Positions 7,292 to 13,313 of a DNA stretch of 15,611 bases are shown here, piece after piece (the stretch's first letter is position 1; each line of letters begins with the position of its first letter). The DNA comes from an uncultured candidate division Zixibacteria bacterium (lineage in GTDB: Bacteria; Zixibacteria; MSB-5A5; GN15; PGXB01). A program made the translations under genes and the position numbers. The DNA lies in the NCBI GenBank assembly GCA_937925655.1, contig CALAMC010000053.1, positions 1 through 15,611 of the forward strand, written 5' to 3'. A model generated the notes under the pieces. That model worked only from the letters and a program-made list of their open reading frames with translations, was not told where the DNA came from and ran no database searches.

Positions 7292-7695
7292 AATACCGCT
7301 TCGAAATAATCCCGTCGCTGTGTATCGGTTGCCGGACGTGCGAGCTGGCCTGCGCCTTTTCGCACGCGAAGGACAAGAAACCGGGCCGGAGCCGGATTTA
7401 CCCGCTGGCCTATGCCCCCGACAAATATGTGCCTGTCGTCTGTCTTCAATGCGATGACCCGGCCTGTGTCAAATCGTGCATGTTCAATGCCCTTAAGCGA
7501 AACGAAGAAACCGGGGCGATTGATTTGGACGAGGAACGGTGTGTCAAATGCATGGCTTGTGTGGCGGCTTGTCCGTTCGGCTGTGCCATGGTGGACGCGG
7601 GCCACGATGAAATTGTCAAATGCGATATCTGTAAAGGTAATCCGGCCTGTGTTCAGTTTTGCCCGACCAAAGCGCTGGTTTACAATAAAGTTTGA
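7288..7695 (+). CDS. Four-cluster ferredoxin (HycB/CooF-like 4Fe-4S protein)
   Basis: Protein of 135 residues with four cysteine quartets: C12/15/18/22, C52/55/60/64, C85/88/91/95 and C112/115/121/125. This arrangement is typical of HycB/CooF/DMSO-reductase-beta-type proteins, which carry electrons along a chain of four [4Fe-4S] clusters between a catalytic subunit and a partner. Here its partners are probably the oxidoreductase and diaphorase encoded upstream. GGAGGTGG lies before the start, and the ATGA overlap couples it to the previous gene. It is the last gene before the terminator. It has no Tat signal or membrane segment, so a cytoplasmic place is expected. Confidence 0.88.
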   Translation: MKYRFEIIPSLCIGCRTCELACAFSHAKDKKPGRSRIYPLAYAPDKYVPVVCLQCDDPACVKSCMFNALKRNEETGAIDLDEERCVKCMACVAACPFGCAMVDAGHDEIVKCDICKGNPACVQFCPTKALVYNKV

Positions 7696-7716
7696 ATCTC
7701 CGGGATTTTTTGATAC

Positions 7717-7745
7717 AAAGGCCCCGCCCGAAGCGGGGCTTTTTG
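7717..7745 (+). terminator. Rho-independent terminator of the nine-gene operon
   Basis: GCCCCGC (7721-7727) pairs with GCGGGGC (7733-7739) across a CCGAA loop. A-rich bases in front and a T-run behind (7740-7744) extend the stem. It lies 22 bases after the last ferredoxin gene, with no other terminator seen inside the operon. Confidence 0.9.
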
Positions 7746-7755
7746 TTTTCATGAT

Positions 7756-7784
7756 TTGACATCGGGTCGGTCAAAAAGTATATT
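7756..7784 (+). promoter_or_regulatory. Sigma-70-type promoter with overlapping inverted repeat
   Basis: TTGACA at 7756-7761, a 17-bp spacer, and TATATT at 7779-7784, close to consensus. The start site should be near 7791, about 43 bases before the lipoprotein gene. TTTGAC (7755-7760) and GTCAAA (7770-7775) form an inverted repeat covering the -35 box and spacer, which could be an operator; this part is weaker. Confidence 0.75.
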
Positions 7785-7833
7785 TCCGTGCAATTAAGCA
7801 GAATGGTGTAATATCGGATAAAGGCAGGAATCA

Positions 7834-8652
7834 ATGAAAAGACATATTGTCCGTCTGACGGCGGTTGTTTCGGTTTTACTGATTTGTGTGGCGATATTGG
7901 GCTGTGGCAAAAAGAAGGATGAGCCACTTCCGGTTTATGAGGGCTGGGAGAAATACACATACAGGCATTTCGTCTATCATTATGAACCGGGTGAATACTG
8001 GGGACGGAATATCGACCGCTTCGCCAGTTTCAATGAGCGATATTTAATGGAAAATTGTGAATTTCTGGCCATAGATATTCCGACCGACACGATTCATTAT
8101 TATATTCACATGGATTCGGCCAATGCCGCCGCGCTTGTGGGTCATGATATTCCGTATGTCACGTCGAACCAGATTCACTGGGGGCGGCCGGTGCCACTGG
8201 GGGTCCCGATTATAGCCTATTTGATTCCCAAAATGAAACTTCGCCCGACCGATTTCCGGGTATTGCACGACGGCCTGATAACATTGCGGGATTATTCCGG
8301 CCATGATTATCACGACCTGACGGGTATGTTACACAAAATCGGGCAGTATATCCCCCTTGATAGCATGTTCAACAACGAGGCGTTTTTGCGCCGGCATATT
8401 CTTTATCGCCGGCAGGAAGCGGCCTCGCTGGTGGCATATATAACGTACACGTATGGTATCAACCGCTTCAAGATGCTCTGGCAGTCGGCCGCCGATTATA
8501 GAAAATCGATCGAAGAGCTGTTTCGGACCGATTTTTCGAAATTTGAAGCGGACTGGGAGGCTTTTGTCAAAGAAAGATTTACGGGGTTTACGATTCAGAA
8601 GGATACGCTGATCGGCGACTCGGTCGTCCGAGAGGTTATAGAAGTAAAGTAA
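7834..8652 (+). CDS. Lipoprotein resembling an inactivated gluzincin peptidase
   Basis: A 272-residue protein with a lipoprotein signal peptide: positive MKRH, a hydrophobic run, and a lipobox ILGC ending at C24. It is therefore expected to be lipid-anchored outside the cytoplasm. The body resembles peptidase MA-like lipoproteins: DYHDL..ML near 158-166, IPLDSMF near 173-179, and a C-terminal segment with a YG-containing helix and a tryptophan (about 197-245). No HExxH zinc motif is present anywhere; the place where I would expect it reads VPIIA (124-128). The usual NEGLA reads HDGLI (145-149). It may be a non-catalytic binding or scaffolding protein. Family resemblance is from memory and moderate. 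It lies 13 bases upstream of the citryl-CoA-lyase-like gene, so the two are probably co-transcribed. Confidence 0.75.
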   Translation: MKRHIVRLTAVVSVLLICVAILGCGKKKDEPLPVYEGWEKYTYRHFVYHYEPGEYWGRNIDRFASFNERYLMENCEFLAIDIPTDTIHYYIHMDSANAAALVGHDIPYVTSNQIHWGRPVPLGVPIIAYLIPKMKLRPTDFRVLHDGLITLRDYSGHDYHDLTGMLHKIGQYIPLDSMFNNEAFLRRHILYRRQEAASLVAYITYTYGINRFKMLWQSAADYRKSIEELFRTDFSKFEADWEAFVKERFTGFTIQKDTLIGDSVVREVIEVK

Positions 8653-8665
8653 CAAGGGAGGCGTA

Positions 8666-9430
8666 ATGTCGGAGAGTGACTGGCAATCGGCCATTACCAA
8701 TATCGCGCCCGGCAAAATCCGGGTAAGGGGTTATGATATCACCGATATCATGGATAAGCTCACGTTTGCGGAGGCGGTATTTTTGATACTTAAGGGGGAA
8801 CTGCCCAATAAGGCCGAAGCCGAAATGATGCGGGCGATACTGGTGTCCTCGATCGATCACGGTTGTTCGCCGCCGTCGGTGCTGGGGACGCGCAATGTGA
8901 TATCGGGCGGAAATTCGCTCAACGCGGCCATCGCCGGCGGGGTGCTGGTGATCGGTGACAGCCATGGCGGGGCGATCGAGAATTCGGCCAAGATCCTGCA
9001 ACAGTGGGCCAAAAAGGAAGGCTCGGTCGAGGAATTGGCCAATCAACTGGTCGATTATCTGTCCGAGAAGAAAATCCGTATGCCCGGCTTCGGGCATCGT
9101 CTGCACAATGTGGACCCGCGAACTTTGAAGCTTTTTGAAATTGCCAAAAAGTGTGGCTTTTCGGGGCGGCATATCGAGTTGTGTCGGGCGCTGGAAAAGG
9201 CGCTGGGGGCCAAGCTGGGCAAGCAACTGCCGATTAATGTCGACGGGGCGATCGCGGCGGTTATCTCCGATATGGGTTTCGATTATCGACTGGGCAAAGG
9301 GTTCTTTATCATTTCACGGGTGCCGGGATTGATTGCGCATGCCTATGAGGAAATGACGAGGGAGAAACCGATGCGTCAGCTGGGTAATCGTAATTTTTCG
9401 TATGACGGGCCGGGGGAGAGGAAGATATAG
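8666..9430 (+). CDS. Citryl-CoA lyase / citrate synthase family protein
   Basis: Protein of 254 residues, matching the short citryl-CoA-lyase form rather than a 370-430-residue citrate synthase. Catalytic residues seem present: H100 in GDSHGGA (like the first active-site His), H144 in GFGHR (second His) and D193 in NVDGA. R218 and H225 lie in SRVPGLIAHAYEE. Likely reactions are cleavage of citryl-CoA to acetyl-CoA plus oxaloacetate, or the reverse condensation. The citryl-CoA synthetase partner is not in the window. GGGAGG precedes the ATG. It probably shares a transcript with the lipoprotein upstream. An alternative is a different acyl-CoA lyase of the same fold. Confidence 0.8.
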   Translation: MSESDWQSAITNIAPGKIRVRGYDITDIMDKLTFAEAVFLILKGELPNKAEAEMMRAILVSSIDHGCSPPSVLGTRNVISGGNSLNAAIAGGVLVIGDSHGGAIENSAKILQQWAKKEGSVEELANQLVDYLSEKKIRMPGFGHRLHNVDPRTLKLFEIAKKCGFSGRHIELCRALEKALGAKLGKQLPINVDGAIAAVISDMGFDYRLGKGFFIISRVPGLIAHAYEEMTREKPMRQLGNRNFSYDGPGERKI

Positions 9431-9486
9431 GCGATTGAAAGGCTGGAGCAGTTGTGAACAACCGCGGGCCAGGAAATAGAATATAT

Positions 9487-9538
9487 CCCACCGCTAATTC
9501 TTCATAAGAATTCAGAGCCTTCGGGCGGTGGGACACCC
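9487..9538. repeat. Structured intergenic repeat, copy 2
   Basis: This 52-base relative of the element at 530-580 is in the same orientation. The outer arms are 9487-9494 and 9525-9532 (8 bp). The inner hairpin AATTCTT-CAT-AAGAATT lies at 9496-9512, and GCC-TTCG-GGC at 9517-9526. Compared with copy 1, the outer helix has a swapped C-G to G-C pair (536-568 versus 9493-9526), and the inner stem differs in sequence but still pairs. It lies 24 bases upstream of the rdgB start and is flanked by ATATAT on both sides. Confidence 0.72.
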
Positions 9539-9562
9539 ATATATATGTAATGCAGACAAACC

Positions 9563-10153
9563 ATGAAACTCGTTTTTGCCACCAAGAATAAAGATAAAAT
9601 CCGGGAGATAAAAAATGTTCTGGCCGGGTTACCAGTCGAGATATTGACGGCATCGGATTTTAAGGATTTCCCGGATATCGAGGAAACCGGGGCGACGCTC
9701 GAAGAAAACGCCAAACTTAAGGCCTGTGGTATCGCCCAGTTTACCGGGATGGCGGCGCTGGCTGATGACAGCGGACTCGAAGTGGCGGCTCTTGGCGGTG
9801 CACCGGGAGTATTCTCGTCGAGATACGCCGGGCCAGGGTGTTCGTACGCCGACAACAACGCTAAACTTTTAAGGGAGATGAAAGATGTCCCCGAAGGAGA
9901 GCGACAGGCGCGGTTTCGGACGGTGATCGCGATTGCCTGGGACGGCGAAAATGTCGAAACGGTGGATGGCACCGTAGAGGGAGTCATAACACGCGAAAAC
10001 CGGGGTCAGAACGGTTTTGGCTATGATCCGGTTTTTTTCTATCCTCCGGCGGGAAGGACTTTTGCCGAAATGTCGCTGGAGGAGAAGAACAAGGTGTCGC
10101 ATCGGGGCAAGGCGGTGACGGCGGCCAGGGAGTTGATAAAAAGGCGGGTTTAA
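9563..10153 (+). CDS. rdgB: XTP/dITP diphosphatase (Ham1/RdgB family)
   Basis: Protein of 196 residues, normal for the family. It hydrolyses non-canonical purine triphosphates (ITP, dITP, XTP) to monophosphates and pyrophosphate, keeping them out of nucleic acids. Conserved motifs are ATKNKDK (6-12), EENAKLKA (47-54), ADDSGLEV with the catalytic-site aspartates (67-74), SSRYAG (85-90), GFGYDPVF (151-158) and SHRGKA (179-184). No clear Shine-Dalgarno precedes the ATG, unlike its neighbours, and a structured repeat lies just upstream. Transcription may continue from the citryl-CoA-lyase gene, as no terminator is seen in the 132-base gap. Confidence 0.95.
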   Translation: MKLVFATKNKDKIREIKNVLAGLPVEILTASDFKDFPDIEETGATLEENAKLKACGIAQFTGMAALADDSGLEVAALGGAPGVFSSRYAGPGCSYADNNAKLLREMKDVPEGERQARFRTVIAIAWDGENVETVDGTVEGVITRENRGQNGFGYDPVFFYPPAGRTFAEMSLEEKNKVSHRGKAVTAARELIKRRV

Positions 10154-10474
10154 GGCAGGCAAAGACCCGGCCGAAATGAGGATCGACCCTTCAAAGTTCA
10201 GGATCTGCGACCGGGCACATCGCAGGAAGCATTCCCAGCAGGTTTGCGGATCGTTCGATTGGGTACAAGGCATGGGACGATCCGGGATATTAAAATCACA
10301 TTATTCGGTAAGGCATAACTTCAATTGAACATTTTTTGAAATCGCTCGTCTAATACCGTGTGACAGATTAATTAACACCATTAAGCTGGAGGATCTCTGT
10401 TAACAAGGCGTGCCGCTACAGGTATGTACGCCGGAAAACCATAATCCGCAAAATTATACAGAAGGAATTGGGAA
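10154..10474. other. 321-base gap with inverted repeats but no credible gene or promoter
   Basis: Two inverted repeats are visible: CTGCGA (10205-10210) with TCGCAG (10220-10225), and CGGATCGT (10247-10254) with ACGATCCG (10277-10284). The second half is AT-rich and should hold the promoter of the next gene, but candidates such as TTAACA followed 17 bases later by TATGTA are too weak to call. A 50-codon frame from 10176 and a cysteine-rich minus-strand frame from 10273 lack Shine-Dalgarno sites. No terminator for rdgB was found. Confidence 0.4.
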
Positions 10475-12832
10475 ATGTCCTCACGATTTTTAAGGCCGAT
10501 ATTCGGCCCGGCAATGGCGGTAATGGTGTGGGGTTTAATGATGGTTACAGGTATGGCTTCGGATAATTTTCAGCCCGTGTTTCATCCCGTCATGGATATT
10601 ACCAGAACGACGGGGGCGATCAATGTGGACGGGGATTTGGGCGACGCCGGGTGGCAGGCGGCGGTGTCATCGGACAATTTCGTCGAACGGACACCCGGTG
10701 ACAATAGCGAGCCGCCGGTCAAGACGCAGGTCATGGTAACTTATGATGATAATAATCTTTATGTGGGATTTATCTGTTATGACGACCCGTCACAGATTCG
10801 CGCGACGATGTGTCAGCGCGACCAGTTCAACAGTGACGATGCCGTTATTGTGTTGCTCGATACCTACGGTGATGCTTCCTGGGCGTACTTGCTGTATGTG
10901 AACCCGTATGGCATTCAAAAAGACATGATGTGGAGTAATATTACGGGTTCGGATGTCGGCTTTGACCTGATTTGGAATTCGGCCGCCAGAATTACATCGA
11001 CCGGTTATCAGGTGGAAATGGCGGTGCCGTTTGCCGGTTTGCGATTCCCCAACCGTGATGCGCAAACGTGGCGGATGGATTTTTGGCGTAATCACCCTCG
11101 TGAAAGTCCCCGTCAGTATTCCTGGGCGGCCAATAACCGCAATGAGCTATGCTGGCCCTGTCAATGGGGAACGGTCAACGGTATCGCCGATGTCCATCCG
11201 GGGCGGGGTATTGAAATACTCCCGGCGGCGATTGCCAATCAAAGCAAATTCGTGACGGATCCCTATGATCCGGAGCTGCCTTTCAAGAGCCTTGACATTG
11301 ACGGCGAAATGGCGCTGGGTGCAAAATATGCCATTAATTCCGACGTTACTCTGGAGGCAACGGTCAATCCCGATTTCAGTCAGATAGAGGCGGACGCGGC
11401 GCAGATAGATGTCAATTCGCCGGTGGCGCTTTATTTTCCGGAGCGGCGCCCGTTTTTCCAGGAAGGCCGGGATATTTTCATAACGTTGTTTAATTCCTTT
11501 TATTCACGGACGATCAACGACCCGCAGTTGGCGGTGAAGCTGACCGGCCGTTCCGGGAAGTATCGATTCGGCTTTTTGTCGGCGGTCGACGACCATTCGT
11601 TCTACCTGGTGCCGCTGGAGGAATCGAGTGTCGGGCCGTTCGACATCGGCAAAAGTTATGTCAACATTTTTCGGGGCATGCGTTCTCTGGGCTCGAGTTC
11701 GCAGATAGGGATGATACTCAATGACCGTCGGTATGAAGCGGGCGGGTCGAACACCATATTCGGACTGGACCAGCGAATTCGCTTATCGCCCACGTATTTT
11801 ATCGACGGGCAGTATTTGATGACTTATACCAAAGAATCGGACGATGGCGATCTATACGGTTCGCAAAGGTTGTTTGCCGACGGTAAATATACGCGTGGAT
11901 TTGACGGTGAATCATTCACCGGATTCGGCCTGATTTCGCGTTTTAATCGCAACGCCCGGCACTGGAGTTTCCAGCTTGACTATAATCAAGTTGACTGGAC
12001 CTATCGAACGCAGATGGGCTATGACCCGTGGGTGGACTATCGGAATCTGAATTTTTACACCCAGTATGTTATTTATTATGACCGGGGCCTGATCGATCGG
12101 ATGTGGCCAAGTTTCAGCGCCGATTCCCGATGGAATTACGAGGGCGAGCGGAAGTGGTCGCATGCGAATCTGGGCTGGTCGACGGCTTTAAGATTTGCCC
12201 AAACCAATGCCTCGGTTGTATTAAGCACCGGCGATGAGATGTGGAACGGGGTGCGTTTTCGTGATCTCTGGCGGATTCACCTTGACGCCTTCAGCCAGTT
12301 CAGCAATAAACTGGGGGGATATTTCAATGCCGAAGTGGGGGACGGGCCGGCTTTAAACGTGCTCGAAAAGGGGCGGGAATTTGAATTTGAAACCGGCTTG
12401 AATTTGAAGCCGATTGACAGAGTTATAATTGAGCCGTATTTCAGCTATTTGAAAAGCGACGACCTCAAGACCGACCGGGAATTTTTTGAAAACTACGTGG
12501 CACGAGCCCGGCTCGGATTTCAGCTGACCAAGTCGTTGTCGGTTCGGCTGGTAGTCCAGCATACCTTCCGTGAGGTTGCAATCCCGATATCGGAGGATCC
12601 CTCGGCGGAATACGCCTATTATCTGCAGAAGAACTGGAGTATCGATCCGCTGGTCACTTTTCGCATCAGTCCCTTTTCGGTGTTTTACGCCGGGGTAACC
12701 TATGATTTTGAAAAGCTTCCGGCGGATTTATATCCGTTTTACAGCCCGGAACCGGACCCGAGTCTGGCCCAGAACTGGAATATGGCCTCGCGCAAGTTTT
12801 TCATGAAAATTCAGTACCTGTTTCAGGTGTGA
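10475..12832 (+). CDS. CBM9-like / DUF5916 outer-membrane protein
   Basis: Protein of 785 residues with a signal peptide (hydrophobic run about 9-26, likely cleavage after GMA near residue 28). Residues about 40-230 form a carbohydrate-binding family 9-like domain with INVDGDLGDAGW and YDDNNLYVGFICYDD. Next comes the DUF5916 signature, NPDFSQIEADAAQID (298-312) and PERRPFFQEG (about 321-330). The C-terminal half is rich in alternating aromatic beta strands and ends QYLFQV, as expected of an outer-membrane beta-barrel. Such proteins are common in Bacteroidota and other FCB-group bacteria; the ligand is unknown. GAAGGA lies 8 bases before the ATG. It seems to be a single-gene unit ending at the terminator at 12855. 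Confidence 0.87.
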   Translation: MSSRFLRPIFGPAMAVMVWGLMMVTGMASDNFQPVFHPVMDITRTTGAINVDGDLGDAGWQAAVSSDNFVERTPGDNSEPPVKTQVMVTYDDNNLYVGFICYDDPSQIRATMCQRDQFNSDDAVIVLLDTYGDASWAYLLYVNPYGIQKDMMWSNITGSDVGFDLIWNSAARITSTGYQVEMAVPFAGLRFPNRDAQTWRMDFWRNHPRESPRQYSWAANNRNELCWPCQWGTVNGIADVHPGRGIEILPAAIANQSKFVTDPYDPELPFKSLDIDGEMALGAKYAINSDVTLEATVNPDFSQIEADAAQIDVNSPVALYFPERRPFFQEGRDIFITLFNSFYSRTINDPQLAVKLTGRSGKYRFGFLSAVDDHSFYLVPLEESSVGPFDIGKSYVNIFRGMRSLGSSSQIGMILNDRRYEAGGSNTIFGLDQRIRLSPTYFIDGQYLMTYTKESDDGDLYGSQRLFADGKYTRGFDGESFTGFGLISRFNRNARHWSFQLDYNQVDWTYRTQMGYDPWVDYRNLNFYTQYVIYYDRGLIDRMWPSFSADSRWNYEGERKWSHANLGWSTALRFAQTNASVVLSTGDEMWNGVRFRDLWRIHLDAFSQFSNKLGGYFNAEVGDGPALNVLEKGREFEFETGLNLKPIDRVIIEPYFSYLKSDDLKTDREFFENYVARARLGFQLTKSLSVRLVVQHTFREVAIPISEDPSAEYAYYLQKNWSIDPLVTFRISPFSVFYAGVTYDFEKLPADLYPFYSPEPDPSLAQNWNMASRKFFMKIQYLFQV

Positions 12833-12854
12833 TGGTGTCCTTTTATTTATCAAG

Positions 12855-12881
12855 AAAGCGGCCGGAAGCGGCCGCTTTTTT
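12855..12881 (+). terminator. Rho-independent terminator after the DUF5916 gene
   Basis: AAAGCGGCC (12855-12863) pairs with GGCCGCTTT (12870-12878) over a six-base loop, followed by a run of Ts to 12881. It lies 23 bases after the stop codon. Confidence 0.9.
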
Positions 12882-12930
12882 ATTGGAATCGGAACCATGG
12901 CGGAATTCTGCAGTTTTGGAAACGTAATAT

Positions 12931-13016
12931 AAAAAAATGAGGGCTGGATTGTGCTCTCGGCAGACGGACAGAAAAAGACTGCCAAATACCCAGCCCTCAG
13001 GACCTATCTCTCTTGA
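12931..13016 (-). ncRNA. Candidate small RNA gene with own promoter and terminator
   Basis: On the minus strand a promoter at 13051-13023 is followed by about 86 bases with strong structure and then a T-run. A 10-bp perfect stem (12938-12947 with 12990-12999) encloses an inner 5-bp stem (GGCAG/CTGCC, 12959-12963 with 12979-12983). The minus-strand 3' side ends directly in seven Ts (12931-12937), so the long hairpin doubles as terminator. A second hairpin, CTATCTC-TCTT-GAGATAG on the plus strand (13004-13021), straddles the predicted 5' end. There is no credible reading frame and no minus-strand gene downstream for which this could be a leader. I do not recognise the RNA family; it lacks the SRP RNA loop and is too short for typical 6S RNA. 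Confidence 0.6.
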
Positions 13017-13022
13017 GATAGA

Positions 13023-13051
13023 ATAATGGGCGGTTTTATCCCCAATGTCAA
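13023..13051 (-). promoter_or_regulatory. Promoter of the candidate small RNA
   Basis: On the minus strand a perfect TTGACA (13051-13046), a 17-bp spacer and CATTAT (13028-13023, four of six matches to TATAAT). The expected start is near 13016. It fires away from the tRNA-Pro promoter; the two -35 boxes are about 63 bases apart. Confidence 0.6.
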
Positions 13052-13114
13052 GTCCGAATGCGGCCGGGTCGGAAATTGATCGGGGTACGGCGGGCGGCGA
13101 TTCCTTCCTAAAGC

Positions 13115-13142
13115 TTGACTTGCGTCCAAGAAGGGGTATATT
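13115..13142 (+). promoter_or_regulatory. Promoter of the tRNA-Pro gene
   Basis: TTGACT at 13115-13120, a 16-bp spacer and TATATT at 13137-13142, placing the start only a few bases before the tRNA. The -35 context (GCTTGACTT) is the same as in the promoter at 693. Confidence 0.75.
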
Positions 13143-13151
13143 TTGCGGAAT

Positions 13152-13226
13152 CGGGGTGTAGCGCAGCCCGGTTAGCGCGCTTGCTTTGGGAGCAAGATGT
13201 CGGAGGTTCGAATCCTCTCACCCCGA
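13152..13226 (+). tRNA. tRNA-Pro (anticodon UGG)
   Basis: The full cloverleaf can be drawn: acceptor CGGGGTG (13152-13158) with CACCCCG (13219-13225); D-stem GCGC/GCGC; anticodon stem CTTGC/GCAAG around loop TTTGGGA, with anticodon TGG at 13187-13189; T-arm GGAGG-TTCGAAT-CCTCT; discriminator A at 13226. The 3' CCA is not encoded; a T-run follows, so CCA must be added by a nucleotidyltransferase. Confidence 0.96.
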
Positions 13227-13313
13227 TTTTTGTAATCTTATTATTTTTCTTCTGTTCAGTTTTTGCACAAGGTGTCGATAATTCCCCATAAAGAGACTAT
13301 AGAGGAGAAGACC

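Noticed and set aside
767..7695. Operon read as complex I or as a bifurcating hydrogenase
   Set aside because: No membrane subunits (NuoA, H, J-N) and no H-cluster or NiFe subunit are encoded; only the NADH-binding module resembles these complexes.
6611..7752. Long minus-strand frames (6611-7198 and 7168-7752)
   Set aside because: Antisense to the two Fe-S proteins whose cysteine motifs are unmistakable; no family features or start signals.
9869..10273. Minus-strand frame starting with a cysteine-rich segment
   Set aside because: The CxxC-like start is suggestive, but most of the frame is antisense to rdgB and no ribosome site precedes it.
10176..10328. 50-codon plus-strand frame after rdgB
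   Set aside because: No Shine-Dalgarno, no recognisable motif, and a composition unlike a conserved small protein.
10325..10356. TTGAAC ... TAATAC as a promoter of the DUF5916 gene
   Set aside because: The spacer is 20 bp, too long for a standard sigma-70 promoter.
12931..13021. Candidate small RNA as SRP RNA, 6S RNA or a riboswitch
   Set aside because: No SRP GGAA-type apical loop, too short for usual 6S RNA, and no same-strand gene downstream for a riboswitch to control.
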